Source of the DNA: an uncultured Prevotellaceae bacterium
GTDB lineage: Bacteria; Bacteroidota; Bacteroidia; Bacteroidales; Muribaculaceae
NCBI GenBank assembly: GCA_900320055.1
Contig: ONQS01000008.1
Span: forward strand, 1-64,000
Direction: 5' to 3'
Length of the DNA stretch: 64,000 nt
The notes under the pieces are model-generated. The model was not told the DNA's origin. It saw only the letters and a list, made by a program, of their open reading frames with translations, and searched no databases. The position numbers and the translations under genes were made by a program. This document shows, piece by piece, positions 10,825 through 19,628 of the stretch; positions within the stretch are counted from its first letter, which is position 1, and the number at the start of each line of letters is the position of its first letter.

Positions 10825-10857
10825 CGATGATTAAAAACAGGTTTTATTTTGAGTACT

Positions 10858-11739
10858 ATGAAACGAGTTTATATCATGCTTGCACTGGTCATGATCGCCC
10901 TTGCCGGTCATGCACAACTGTTGTGGAAAGTGAGTGGTAATGGTCTGGGACGACCCAGTTACATCTTTGGCACTTATCACATGGCGCCCTCCTCGATGAT
11001 CGACAGGATTGCCGGTATCGATCAGGCCATCGAGGCCTGTGACGTGGTGGTCGGCGAGGTCGAGAAGGACAGCCTCATGAGTAGCGAGGTGCAGGCCCGC
11101 ATGGCCAAGGCCATGATGGCACCCTCAGACAGCACCCTCGACAAACTGCTCTCCCCGCAGGGCTATGCCATCGTCGAGAAGGTGTTTAACAAGTATTTCG
11201 GCACCATGGGCGTGAAACTCAGTCAGATGAAGAATCTCAAGCCCAGTGCCATCAGCACTCAGATGCAGGCTATGCAGGCCATCAAGTATTTCCCCAACTT
11301 CAATGCCAACGACCTCATCGATGTCGCTGTGCAGGCTCGCGCCAACGATGAGGGACGCCCCTCGATAGGCTTGGAGAGTGTCCAGGAGCAGATCGACCTG
11401 CTCTTCAACGGTCCCCTGACCGAGCAGGCTCAGGGCTTGCTCGAGGCGTGCAAGCAGGACGAGTTCTTCCAGGCCCAGTCGGTAGCGCTGGCCGATGCCT
11501 ATATGGCACAGGACCTCAACAAGTTGTTCGCTGTGATGACCGATGCGACCAAGGGCGACAGCGAGGAAATAATGGAGATGCTCATCTACAAGCGCAACCG
11601 CAATTGGGCGCAGAAACTCAACGTGATGATGCCTGAACGCGCCATGCTCGTCTGTGTGGGTGCGGGCCATCTGCCTGGCGACAAGGGCTTGCTGCAACTG
11701 CTGCGCAACATGGGCTACACCGTAGAGCCCGCCAAGTGA
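10858..11739 (+). CDS. TraB/GumN family protein, exported
   Basis: The TraB/GumN family is a metal-dependent hydrolase-like fold; some eukaryotic members act as proteases, and the bacterial role is unknown. I choose ATG 10858 (293 residues) because a signal peptide begins there (MKRVYIMLALVMIALAGHAQ). The family signature is complete: LLWKVSGNG then SYIFGTYHMAP, with its GxxH-type motif, VVGEVEKDS near residue 70, and the C-terminal pair RNRNWAQKL and MLVCVGAGHLPGDKGLLQLL. It has its own promoter and terminator. Confidence 0.9.
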   Translation: MKRVYIMLALVMIALAGHAQLLWKVSGNGLGRPSYIFGTYHMAPSSMIDRIAGIDQAIEACDVVVGEVEKDSLMSSEVQARMAKAMMAPSDSTLDKLLSPQGYAIVEKVFNKYFGTMGVKLSQMKNLKPSAISTQMQAMQAIKYFPNFNANDLIDVAVQARANDEGRPSIGLESVQEQIDLLFNGPLTEQAQGLLEACKQDEFFQAQSVALADAYMAQDLNKLFAVMTDATKGDSEEIMEMLIYKRNRNWAQKLNVMMPERAMLVCVGAGHLPGDKGLLQLLRNMGYTVEPAK

Positions 11740-11772
11740 TGGCTAGCCAGTCACTTTTTCTGAACAAGTACC

Positions 11773-11808
11773 ATCCCTCCTTTCTGCGATAGTTAGGAGG
11801 GATTTTTT
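11773..11808 (+). terminator. Intrinsic terminator after GumN/TraB gene
   Basis: A perfect 9-bp stem, ATCCCTCCT/AGGAGGGAT with a 13-base loop, is followed by a T run (TTTTTT). Confidence 0.88.
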
Positions 11809-11817
11809 GGTTACCTG

Positions 11818-11848
11818 TTGCCCACGTGATAAAAAAGGTGTACCTTTG
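11818..11848 (+). promoter_or_regulatory. Promoter of gldE homologue
   Basis: TTG at 11818-11820 and TACCTTTG at 11841-11848, spaced 20 bases, lie 33 bases before the TTG start of the next gene. Confidence 0.65.
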
Positions 11849-11880
11849 TCACATTAATATTAACCAAACTGCATTGAATT

Positions 11881-13230
11881 TTGGATCCGGACCCTTTATC
11901 GTGCCTACTTTTGCTGCTGTGCAACGCTAGTGCCCAGCAGCCACTCATCACGTTCAATACGCCCACACTGGGCAGCATCATTGCCATTATAGTCGCCCTG
12001 TTAGGACTATTCCTCTCGGCATTTAATTCGGGCAGCGAGATCGCCTATTTCTCGTTGCGCGCCGAGGATATCGACGCGATCGAAGACAATCACCGCCGCG
12101 AGCGTGTACAACAATTGCTGGCCATGCCCGAAAAACTGCTGGCTACCATCCTGGTAGGCAACAATCTGGTCAATATCATGATTGCTATCGTGCTCAACTA
12201 TGCGATGAATCAGATATTTGACTTCAACAGCACCGTGGTGGATTTCATCGTTCAGACGGTGATCTTGACTTTCCTGATCCTGCTCTTCGGTGAAGTCATT
12301 CCCAAACTGTATGCCACCAACTTCAATTCCAAGTTTGCTGCCATGGCATCTGCTCCGCTCAAGGCGGCCGTCAAGATTTTTTCACCCCTGACGGCAATGC
12401 TCGTGCGAGGCACCAGCATTGTCAACAAGGTTGTGCCATCGCAGACCGAGGAACTCTCGGTCGATGACCTCACCCGCGCGCTGGAGGTGAGCGAGGTCAA
12501 CAATCCCGACGATAAGGAATTGCTCGAGGGAATCCTCTCGTTTGGCGACAAGACGGTAAGCGACATCATGAAGCCGCGTGTCGATGTTGTCGACATCGAT
12601 CAGGACAATGACTTTGACGAGGTGGTGCGTATGGTGATTGACACCGGCTATTCGCGCATGCCCGTGTATGAGGAAACGCCCGACAACATCAAGGGCATTC
12701 TCTATGCCAAGGACCTGCTGCCATATATCGGACACCGCGACAACACCTTCAAGTGGCAGACTCTGATGCGTCCCGCCTACTTCGTACCCGAAACCCGCAT
12801 GCTGGATGACCTGCTCGAGGACTTCCGCCAAAAGAAGATGCACATGGCCATCATCGTCGATGAGTATGGCTGCACCCAGGGTATCGCCACACTCGAGGAT
12901 GTGCTCGAGGAAATCGTGGGGGACATCAACGACGAGTATGACACAGAGGAGAAGTTCTATAACCGCATCAGCAAGGATACCTGGATCTTTGACGGCAAGA
13001 CGCTCTTGAGCGACTTTGCCCGTGTGATGGATATCGACGAGGAGGAATTGGGCGAGCATGGCGAGGAAGCCGAAACCATCGCCGGATTCCTGCTCGACAT
13101 CAAGGGAGACTTCCTGCAGGAGAAGGAAGTGGTCGAGCACGGCCGATTCACCTTCACGGTCATCAAGGTCATCAAGCACCGCATCGCTAAGGTCAAGGTC
13201 ACGCTCAAGCAAGACACACCTGAGCGCTGA
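11881..13230 (+). CDS. gldE: GldE-type CNNM/CBS transmembrane protein
   Basis: Member of the CNNM/CorC (HlyC) family, whose relatives handle divalent cations; in Bacteroidota it is annotated as gliding motility-associated GldE, although most gut species do not glide. The start is TTG 11881, giving MDPDPLSCLLLLL, which matches the characteristic MDPD opening of this subfamily. Order in 449 residues: CNNM membrane domain (IIAIIVALLGLFLSAFNSGSE, LLATILVGNNLVNI and FGEVIPKLYA) to about 190; two CBS repeats about 210-335 (VSDIMKPRVDVVDI, YSRMPVYEETPDNIKGILYAKDLL and HMAIIVDEYG); and a C-terminal CorC/HlyC transporter-associated domain about 350-440. Confidence 0.9.
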   Translation: MDPDPLSCLLLLLCNASAQQPLITFNTPTLGSIIAIIVALLGLFLSAFNSGSEIAYFSLRAEDIDAIEDNHRRERVQQLLAMPEKLLATILVGNNLVNIMIAIVLNYAMNQIFDFNSTVVDFIVQTVILTFLILLFGEVIPKLYATNFNSKFAAMASAPLKAAVKIFSPLTAMLVRGTSIVNKVVPSQTEELSVDDLTRALEVSEVNNPDDKELLEGILSFGDKTVSDIMKPRVDVVDIDQDNDFDEVVRMVIDTGYSRMPVYEETPDNIKGILYAKDLLPYIGHRDNTFKWQTLMRPAYFVPETRMLDDLLEDFRQKKMHMAIIVDEYGCTQGIATLEDVLEEIVGDINDEYDTEEKFYNRISKDTWIFDGKTLLSDFARVMDIDEEELGEHGEEAETIAGFLLDIKGDFLQEKEVVEHGRFTFTVIKVIKHRIAKVKVTLKQDTPER

Positions 13231-13311
13231 TCGATGTGGTGCACTGACACTCAACTTGGCACGCAATTTGCGAGGATGCGTGCAAAATATTGATCATTTA
13301 TCGTTATCAGG

Positions 13312-13755
13312 ATGTCAGTGAACAAAAATCTCAACCTCGATGATTACGCGCAGTACTTCAACGACAGCAAGTTGTGGAGGAAACTGAAGCGCGTGGCCAA
13401 GCGGGCAGGCCGCAAGACCGCCTATTATGTGCTTGTCCTCTATTATGTCTCGCGTGACCCTGCTGTACCAACGGGATTGAAACTCAAGGTGCTGGGGGCT
13501 CTGGGCTACTTTATCTTGCCACTCGATTTCATCCCCGACGCTATTTTGGGAATGGGCTTTACCGATGACTTGGCGGCACTGGCATGGGCTTTGTTTACAA
13601 TGAAGAAATATGTTACTCCCGACATCGAACGCAAGGCGCGTGAGCGCTTGCGCCTGTGGTTCGGGCCCGACGAGGGTGAGGAAGCCGACCTCACCATCCC
13701 CCATATCGACCCTAATGATCCGCGCATCATCGATATCGAGGCCGACGAGTACTGA
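13312..13755 (+). CDS. YkvA/DUF1232 family protein
   Basis: The 147 residues carry the DUF1232 (YkvA) motif LGALGYFILPLDFIPDAILG followed by the pair TDDLAAL. This marks a small membrane-associated helical domain of unknown function. The surrounding region is Arg/Lys-rich on the N-terminal side and strongly acidic in the last 25 residues (DEGEEADL, DIEADEY). It follows gldE by about 80 bases on the same strand and may be co-transcribed. Confidence 0.87.
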   Translation: MSVNKNLNLDDYAQYFNDSKLWRKLKRVAKRAGRKTAYYVLVLYYVSRDPAVPTGLKLKVLGALGYFILPLDFIPDAILGMGFTDDLAALAWALFTMKKYVTPDIERKARERLRLWFGPDEGEEADLTIPHIDPNDPRIIDIEADEY

Positions 13756-13808
13756 TGACCCCATACCCTCTATCGGGGATGGGTGAGCCTTGAACGGTTC
13801 ATAAAACT

Positions 13809-13850
13809 AACGAGGGTGAACGCCATAGCGGCGTTCACCCTCGTTCCCTT
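13809..13850. terminator. Bidirectional terminator between ykvA-like gene and rpmA
   Basis: A perfect 16-bp inverted repeat (13809-13824 with 13830-13845) has a five-base loop. It lies between convergent genes, with an A-rich left flank and a T-rich right flank, so it can serve both strands. Confidence 0.9.
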
Positions 13851-13873
13851 AGGGTTGGGATTGTGTTCCTTGT

Positions 13874-14143
13874 TTAGTTCTGTTCCTCTTGGGGAGCCTG
13901 GATCACGTTGATGTAGGTGTGACCAGCGCGGTGCTGGAACTCTACGGTACCGTCTACCAGTGCATAGAGGGTGTGGTCCTTGCCCATGCCAACGTTCTGA
14001 CCGGGACGATGCTGGGTTCCGCGCTGACGGCGGATGATGTTACCGGCCTTGGCAAACTGACCACCAAAAATCTTCACGCCGAGGCGTTTGCTTTCGCTCT
14101 CGCGGCCGTTCTTTGAACTGCCGACACCTTTTTTATGTGCCAT
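13874..14143 (-). CDS. rpmA: 50S ribosomal protein L27
   Basis: Ribosomal large-subunit protein reaching toward the peptidyl-transferase centre. The 89 residues start [20 protein letters not shown] and continue [39 protein letters not shown] and GTVEFQHR, the standard L27 sequence, with no N-terminal cleavage extension. It lies 30 bases downstream of rplU in the usual L21-L27 operon. Confidence 0.98.
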   Translation of the reverse strand: MAHKKGVGSSKNGRESESKRLGVKIFGGQFAKAGNIIRRQRGTQHRPGQNVGMGKDHTLYALVDGTVEFQHRAGHTYINVIQAPQEEQN

Positions 14144-14173
14144 AATCTAGAGTTGTGATTTTTTAATGGTTAA

Positions 14174-14494
14174 TTAAGCAACGACTTCTTTAATCTCAAG
14201 TTGAGTGAACTGCTGGCGATGACCGTTCAAGCGGCGATAGCCTTTGCGACGTTTCTTCTTGAAAACGATAACGTGTTCACCTTTTACGAGGGGAGCCTTT
14301 ACCTCGCAAACAACCTTTGCACCTTCGACGGTAGGTGCGCCAACCTTAACGGCACCGTCGGCATCTACGAGCAGGACGCGGTCAAACTCTACTGCGTCAC
14401 CTTCTTTGCGCTCGTCGCCGAGATAGTGGACATACAACTTCTTGCCAGCCTCGGCACGGAACTGTTGTCCCTGAATTTCTACAATTGCGTACAT
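14174..14494 (-). CDS. rplU: 50S ribosomal protein L21
   Basis: Large-subunit ribosomal protein of 106 residues starting [20 protein letters not shown] and containing the diagnostic [20 protein letters not shown] near the C-terminus. First gene of the rplU-rpmA operon. Its promoter lies about 95 bases upstream, which leaves a leader of roughly 85 bases that could host ribosomal-protein feedback. No known leader structure was identified by eye. Confidence 0.98.
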   Translation of the reverse strand: MYAIVEIQGQQFRAEAGKKLYVHYLGDERKEGDAVEFDRVLLVDADGAVKVGAPTVEGAKVVCEVKAPLVKGEHVIVFKKKRRKGYRRLNGHRQQFTQLEIKEVVA

Positions 14495-14586
14495 TTGATA
14501 ATTATGTAGTTTAAATATTTGTCCCTGAGGCGGTCACGCCATGATGCGCAACACTTCGATTAGCCTCGCGGGCACTAATGCGGGTG

Positions 14587-14617
14587 CAAAGGTAATGCTT
14601 TTTCTTGAACCAGCAAG
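14587..14617 (-). promoter_or_regulatory. Promoter of rplU-rpmA
   Basis: On the minus strand CTTG (14617-14614), 19 bases, then TACCTTTG (14594-14587). This is a good match to the Bacteroidota -33/-7 pattern with ideal spacing. Confidence 0.75.
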
Positions 14618-14689
14618 CCGGTGAACAAGTTTTTTTTGGAATTTAATTGAATTGGACTCAGCCGATTGCAGCACTTGTGAGGTCTGTTG

Positions 14690-15433
14690 TCACTGAATAG
14701 GGTAGGGATAGGTGATGTCCCACAGGAACAGGGCGTGCCCAGGCATGGAGGTGCCGGCGGCACAGCGATCCTTGCGCTCGATGATATCACAGAATTGTTC
14801 TATCGTTATCTTGTGGCGGCCCACCTCGACGAGAGTGCCAACGATGGCACGCACCATGTTGCGCAGGAAGCGGTCGGCGGTGATGGTAAACACCCACTGG
14901 TCGCCCTCGTAGGTCCAGCGGGCATGGGTGACGCGGCAGTTGTTGGTCTTGACGTCGGTGTGCAGTTTGGAGAATGAGGTGAAGTCGGTGTAGTGCAGCA
15001 GCCGGGCTGCGGCCTCGTTCATCAGGTCGAAGTCGAGATCTGGCGCGCACTTCCAACTCAAGGGATAGCGAAACGGATCCTTGCCAGTGACGGCAAAGTA
15101 CTTGTAGGTGCGGCTCGTGGCGTCAAACCGCGCATGGGCATCGGCATGCACTGGCACGATGCTGTAGATGGCGATGTCGGGCGGCAGCAGGGCATTGAGA
15201 CCATGCATCAGGCGATCAATGTCCTTGATGGGCTGTGTGGTGTCGAAGTGGGCGACCATCAGGCGGGCATTAACACCAGCGTCGGTGCGGCCCGCACCAG
15301 TGACGGGAGTCGGTACCCGCAGGAGCGTAGCCATAGCCTCCTCGATGCTTTGTTGCACCGAGCAGTCATGGGGCTGAATCTGCCATCCATGGAACTTCTC
15401 GCCCCTATAGCCGAGTCTGATAAAGTATCGCAT
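14690..15433 (-). CDS. truA: tRNA pseudouridine(38-40) synthase TruA
   Basis: Converts U38-U40 of tRNA anticodon arms to pseudouridine. The 247 residues begin RYFIRLGYRGEKFHGWQIQP, the TruA N-terminus. The catalytic motif GAGRTDAGV contains Asp51. FSKLHT, DRFLRNMVRAIVGTLVEVG and GHALFLWDI near the C-terminus complete the family pattern. It stands alone between rplU-rpmA and a heptamer array. Confidence 0.96.
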   Translation of the reverse strand: MRYFIRLGYRGEKFHGWQIQPHDCSVQQSIEEAMATLLRVPTPVTGAGRTDAGVNARLMVAHFDTTQPIKDIDRLMHGLNALLPPDIAIYSIVPVHADAHARFDATSRTYKYFAVTGKDPFRYPLSWKCAPDLDFDLMNEAAARLLHYTDFTSFSKLHTDVKTNNCRVTHARWTYEGDQWVFTITADRFLRNMVRAIVGTLVEVGRHKITIEQFCDIIERKDRCAAGTSMPGHALFLWDITYPYPIQ

Positions 15434-15445
15434 GATAGAAGTTCT

Positions 15446-15578
15446 TAGTCCATAAGACTAACAACTAACAACTAAAGACTAACAACTAAAGACTAACAAC
15501 TAACAACTAACAACTAACAACTAAAGACTAAAGACTAACAACTAAAGACTAACAACTAACAACTAAAGACTAACAACT
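15446..15578. repeat. Heptamer tandem array ([AG]ACTAA[AC])
   Basis: About 17 units of a 7-base repeat (AACTAAC, AACTAAA, GACTAAC, GACTAAA) lie between truA and speA. The speA stop codon (TAG on the minus strand, 15579-15577) is at the very edge of the array. This is the longest and most regular array of the family in the window. Confidence 0.93.
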
Positions 15579-17493
15579 ACTTCTCCAGATAAGTGTAGCC
15601 GTAGAGGCCACTGCGGAAGTTCCTGACAAACTCGTTGCCCTCATCGCCGGTAATCTTGCCAGAGCGGATCGACTCGCTCACCCACGTCTCCACATTGCGA
15701 ACGAGTTGTTTGGGATTGAACTCTACATAGTCAAGCACCTCGGCAACAGTTTCGCCGTCAATTACTTGGTCGATATCGTAGTGATCCTTGAACACGTTGA
15801 TGTGCACCGCATTGGTGTCGCCAAACAGGTTGTGCAGGTCACCAAGGATCTCCTGGTAGGCACCGACCAGAAAGATGCCCAGATAATAGTGCTGACCTGG
15901 CTTGAGTTTGTGAACGGGCAGGGAGTGGGCGATGCCCTGGTCTGAAATGAAGTTGTTGAGTTTGCCGTCGCTGTCACACGTCATGTCCTGCAATGTGGCA
16001 TATCGCGTGGGGCGCTCCTGCAGGCGGTCGATGGGCATTACGGGGAATACCTGGTCGATGGCCCATGCATCGGGCAGCGACTGGAAGAGCGAGAAGTTGC
16101 AGAAGTACTTGTCGGGCAACATGCGGCTTACCGATCGCAGTTCGTCTGGCGCATGTTTCATGTTGCGGACAAAGCCGTCCACATCGCGTGCTACAGACCA
16201 GAAGAGTTTCTCGACCATGGCACGGGTGCGCAAGTCAATCAGACCCAGTGAGAAACGGTCCAAAGCCTCGTCACGGATCTGGAGCGCGTCGTGCCAGTCC
16301 TCGAGCAATCGTGCCTGGTTGATTTTATCCCAGATCTCGTACATGTCACGCACCAGTTCATTGTCCTCTTCGCATACCGTGTCGACCTTATCGTCCCACT
16401 CGGGCAGCGAGGTGGTTTCCAGCACGTCCACCACCAGCACCGAGTGGTGAGCCGTCAGCGACCGGCCGCTCTCGGTGATGATATTGGGATGCTTCAAGCC
16501 ATTCTTGTTGCTGGCGTCGACCAGGGTATAGACGGCATCGTTGACATACTCCTGGATGCTGTAGTTCATCGAGTGGCTGCTGCCGCTGGAACGGGTACCG
16601 TCATAGTCCACACCCAGGCCGCCGCCGATGTCCACATATTCCACGTCAAAGCCCAGTTTGGCCAACTGCACGTAGAATTGTGCCGCCTCGCGCAGGGCGT
16701 TCTTGATGCGGCGTATCTTGGTGATCTGGCTGCCGATGTGGAAGTGGATGAGTCTCAGGCAGTCTTCTAACTTGTGCTCATGCAGGTAGTCGATGGCGCT
16801 GAACAGTTCGCTGGTGTTCAGACCAAACTTGCTGCTGTCGCCGCCACTCTCTTCCCACTTGCCGCTGCCGCTGCTCGACAACTTGATGCGGAAGCCGATA
16901 TTGGGACGGATGTTGAGGCGACGGGCCCCGCAGTCGATCAGTTCCAACTCGCTCAGTTTCTCCACCACCACAAAGATGCGGCGGCCCATCTTTTGGGCCA
17001 GGAGAGCCAGTTCGATGTAGCCCTCATCCTTATAGCCGTTGCAGATGATGACGGGATTGGCGTTCAGGTCGGTCATGTTGCTGGCCAGCACAGCGTGCAA
17101 CTCGGGCTTGCTGCCGGCCTCCAAGCCGATGTTGAACTTCTTGCCGTGTCCGATGATCTCTTCCACCACCTGCCTCATCTGGTTCACCTTGATGGGATAG
17201 ACGATGAAGTTACTGCCTTGGTACTCATACTCTTTGGCGGCCTTCTTGAAGCAACTCGAGATTTTGTCAATGCGGTTGTCCAGGATGTCGGGGAAGCGCA
17301 GCAGCACCGGTGCCGTCACCTTGCGGGAGTGCAACTCGTCCATCACATCGGCCAGATCGACCGACATGCAACTGCTCTTGGGCGTAACGGTGACGTGACC
17401 GCTCTCGTTGATAGAGAAGTACTTGAGGCCCCAGCCTCCGATGTTGTAGAGTTCGGCGCTATCCTCGATGCGCCACTTGTTGATTGTTGACAC
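15577..17493 (-). CDS. speA: Biosynthetic arginine decarboxylase
   Basis: PLP-dependent enzyme making agmatine from arginine, the first step toward putrescine and spermidine in many Bacteroidota. The 638 residues are close to the usual length. Seen in order: FIVYPIKVNQ with the PLP lysine, NIGLEAGSKPEL, VIICNGYKDEGYIELALLAQ, FGLNTSEL, the glycine loop VDIGGGLGVDYDGT and the active-site stretch ESGRSLTAHHSVLV. A C-terminal segment with HNLFGDTNAVH binds product. The start is GTG 17493, directly before the conserved WRIEDSAELYNIGGWG opening. It has its own promoter. No agmatine-processing gene is adjacent. Confidence 0.95.
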   Translation of the reverse strand: MSTINKWRIEDSAELYNIGGWGLKYFSINESGHVTVTPKSSCMSVDLADVMDELHSRKVTAPVLLRFPDILDNRIDKISSCFKKAAKEYEYQGSNFIVYPIKVNQMRQVVEEIIGHGKKFNIGLEAGSKPELHAVLASNMTDLNANPVIICNGYKDEGYIELALLAQKMGRRIFVVVEKLSELELIDCGARRLNIRPNIGFRIKLSSSGSGKWEESGGDSSKFGLNTSELFSAIDYLHEHKLEDCLRLIHFHIGSQITKIRRIKNALREAAQFYVQLAKLGFDVEYVDIGGGLGVDYDGTRSSGSSHSMNYSIQEYVNDAVYTLVDASNKNGLKHPNIITESGRSLTAHHSVLVVDVLETTSLPEWDDKVDTVCEEDNELVRDMYEIWDKINQARLLEDWHDALQIRDEALDRFSLGLIDLRTRAMVEKLFWSVARDVDGFVRNMKHAPDELRSVSRMLPDKYFCNFSLFQSLPDAWAIDQVFPVMPIDRLQERPTRYATLQDMTCDSDGKLNNFISDQGIAHSLPVHKLKPGQHYYLGIFLVGAYQEILGDLHNLFGDTNAVHINVFKDHYDIDQVIDGETVAEVLDYVEFNPKQLVRNVETWVSESIRSGKITGDEGNEFVRNFRSGLYGYTYLEK

Positions 17494-17541
17494 GGCTTGG
17501 TATGTTTAGTCTGTTGTACAATGCGTATATAAATGTGTGTG

Positions 17542-17573
17542 CAAAGGTAACGATATTTATTGGTAATGCCAAT
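17542..17573 (-). promoter_or_regulatory. Promoter of speA
   Basis: On the minus strand TTG (17572-17570), 20 bases, then TACCTTTG (17549-17542), about 50 bases before the GTG start. Confidence 0.65.
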
Positions 17574-17613
17574 AAACTGCCCTTAAAAACCCTGTATAGT
17601 GAACGATAAATCA

Positions 17614-17671
17614 AGCAGGGAGCGCTCAAGGCCCCCTGCTGTTGTGATTCAATCCGGTGATAATGGATTGA
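17614..17671 (-). terminator. Stem-loops downstream of dockerin gene
   Basis: Two inverted repeats lie downstream of the leftward dockerin gene: AGCAGGG/CCCTGCT (17614-17640) and TCAATCC/GGATTGA (17650-17671). The first is followed on the minus strand by an AT-rich but not poly-T stretch, so terminator function is only probable. Confidence 0.45.
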
Positions 17672-17676
17672 ATTGA

Positions 17677-19230
17677 TTACTGTCCTGACCACTTGCCGCT
17701 CAGCAAGAAGTCGATCAGCGCTGTTACGTCGCTGATGTTCATGTTGCCGTCCTGGTCGCAGTCGGCGGCAGGTGTCATCTCGGCTCCAGTCAGCAGCATG
17801 TCGATCAGTGCCGTCACGTCGCTGATGTTGACAAGGTTGTCGCCATCGACATCGCCACGCACATATTCGGGCTGTACCTTTTTGATCACGAGTGTCATGT
17901 CGTCGAGGCTCAAGGTCAGGTTATACTCGCCGCCCATCACGCGGAACGCTTGACCGCCGTCATAAGTCAGGCCGAGGGGCTGGCCATCATATTGGTCATC
18001 ATACCAGAAGTCGCCATCGCTCACGGCGCCGAAGCGGAACGGTGCGATGTAGGCCCAACCGCCCTCGTCGTTATCATTGGCGAGTTCGTGGGTGAAACTG
18101 AAGTAGTTCTCTCCACTCTGTCCGCGGCCGTCGAGAGTAACGGTAGCCGTGTAGACGTTGTTCTCTTCGTCAAACGTCATTTCGGTGCCCGCATTGGCTG
18201 CCCATTCTTGATCGTTCACTTCACCCAGGATGAACACCTTCTGGGGCTCAGGCTCCTTGGTCAGGCGATAAATGGCGAGATTGGCGCCAGGGGCATACTG
18301 ATAGATGGTCACTCCGCCCCTGTCGACAACGGCATTCAGCCAGTTGGCTTGGAACGTATTAGGATTGGTGGATACATTGGAGGGTACCTCAACGATGGGC
18401 GCTTCGGCACCATTTTCTGCGATGGCCCATCCGTTCTGATAGTTGGGAGCAGTCGGATAGATGTACAATTCAGTGTTCTGGAAAACAAACGGGAAGATGC
18501 CGTTGCAAGCGCCTTTGTTCTCAGGTAAACTGATGCTGGTCTTGGTGAAGTTGTCACCGTCGGCCATCAGTTTGCTGGGGGCACCACTACGATAAGCATA
18601 TAGCAGGGCCTCTTCGCCATTCGCATCCCAGTAGAAGTTGATCACGGTTGAGGTTTGACCGGTGACTTCGGGGGTAACACTTGCAAGATAGCAGTTGTCA
18701 TAATCCACTTCGCCACCAGATACCGAGAATACGGCCACGCCGCTGGTGTACGGGTCCGTACCTGTGTTACCACCGGTGAGGTAGATCTTACCCTCGTCAA
18801 AGAAGTCACCCTTGGCAAAGCCGATGAAGTCGCAACGGCCTAGCAGACCGCACTCTTCAGGTACGGTGTATTCCTTGGACTCTCCGGTCTCGGGATTGAT
18901 GACCTTGATGGTGGCATCAGCGCCCCATGAGCCGGGGAAGGCAGCGTTACTCACCAGGATGTTGCCTGCCTCGTCGCACGTGATACCACAGTTGGCGCCG
19001 CCAGGATAGGTGGTCTCCGTCAGGCCGTTCTCGTCCACGACGTAGATGGTCTGCGTGGACTTGTCGTTGATGTAGAACTTGCCGTCCATGCCGAAGCCTT
19101 GACGCACGTCATTGGTTTTTTCACTCGGAAACGGTGTGGGGATTTCCCACACTTTCTCTAGTTTGTAGCGATCGGCACTTGCTCCAAGGGCTAGGGCTGC
19201 CATGGCAGCAATCAGTAATAATTTTTTCAT
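17677..19230 (-). CDS. Secreted beta-propeller-like protein with C-terminal dockerin
   Basis: The 517 residues start with a signal peptide (KKLLLIAAMAALALGASA). Repeating blade-like strands follow (GKFYINDKSTQTIYVVDENG, CDEAGNILVSN, IKVINPETGESKEY and GKIYLTGGNTG), suggesting a propeller over residues 25-310. A beta-sandwich with VFILGEVNDQEW and NVYTATVTLDGRG follows, about 330-450. The end (457-517) is a two-repeat dockerin: DVDGDNLVNISD and DCDQDGNMNISD loops, each followed by VTALID plus a hydrophobic helix. The promoter is about 180 bases upstream, giving a long leader. The enzymatic role, if any, is not visible. Confidence 0.85.
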   Translation of the reverse strand: MKKLLLIAAMAALALGASADRYKLEKVWEIPTPFPSEKTNDVRQGFGMDGKFYINDKSTQTIYVVDENGLTETTYPGGANCGITCDEAGNILVSNAAFPGSWGADATIKVINPETGESKEYTVPEECGLLGRCDFIGFAKGDFFDEGKIYLTGGNTGTDPYTSGVAVFSVSGGEVDYDNCYLASVTPEVTGQTSTVINFYWDANGEEALLYAYRSGAPSKLMADGDNFTKTSISLPENKGACNGIFPFVFQNTELYIYPTAPNYQNGWAIAENGAEAPIVEVPSNVSTNPNTFQANWLNAVVDRGGVTIYQYAPGANLAIYRLTKEPEPQKVFILGEVNDQEWAANAGTEMTFDEENNVYTATVTLDGRGQSGENYFSFTHELANDNDEGGWAYIAPFRFGAVSDGDFWYDDQYDGQPLGLTYDGGQAFRVMGGEYNLTLSLDDMTLVIKKVQPEYVRGDVDGDNLVNISDVTALIDMLLTGAEMTPAADCDQDGNMNISDVTALIDFLLSGKWSGQ

Positions 19231-19411
19231 AATCGTTTTGTTTTTGAATAATGGTTAATACTATTGTTATTTAATGTTATAAAGATGCAGTCATCCGTAT
19301 AAACCTGAAGGGCGGTTGGCCGTAACACGGGTCTAGTGCGTGAGCAGCGCCAAAGGGGCATCTGCAGTATCGCTTTTTACCGATTAGGGCTAAGAACCTC
19401 TCAATAGGCAG

Positions 19412-19442
19412 CAAATATAACAAAAAATCGTAAGAGCACAAA
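19412..19442 (-). promoter_or_regulatory. Promoter of leftward dockerin gene
   Basis: On the minus strand TTTG (19442-19439), exactly 19 bases, then TATATTTG (19419-19412). This is a perfect match to the Bacteroidota consensus. Confidence 0.82.
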
Positions 19443-19551
19443 ATATTAAGATTTTTTATCGCAAATTTGACCATTTTTGCTATATTCGGTAAGTTTTGTG
19501 GCCTGGGCCTGTGGTGCGATGCGCTGGGTGAAAAAAATATCTCGCTTTGAC

Positions 19552-19582
19552 TTTGCCCAACCATAAAAATGACTTATCTTTG
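19552..19582 (+). promoter_or_regulatory. Promoter of fba
   Basis: TTTG (19552-19555), 19 bases, TATCTTTG (19575-19582). A perfect consensus promoter 46 bases before the fba start, as expected for a strongly expressed glycolytic gene. Confidence 0.85.
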
Positions 19583-19628
19583 CACGAAATAATATAAATG
19601 GTTTTCCAATTTTATTTATAAAACAATT

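Larger units (their letters stand above)
10554..10857. other. Intergenic region: terminator and promoter only
   Basis: About 300 bases without a gene. It contains the terminator of the dipeptidase operon and the promoter of the GumN gene, listed separately. The AT-rich middle part shows no ORF, repeat or recognisable RNA. Confidence 0.6.
19231..19628. other. Divergent intergenic region between dockerin gene and fba
   Basis: About 400 bases with no gene, holding two divergent promoters listed separately. The roughly 175-base leader of the dockerin gene (19231-19405) has no recognisable riboswitch. Confidence 0.6.

Noticed and set aside
15446..15578. CRISPR-like regular repeats
   Set aside because: The unit is only seven bases, with no spacers of constant length and no cas genes; this is simple tandem repetition.
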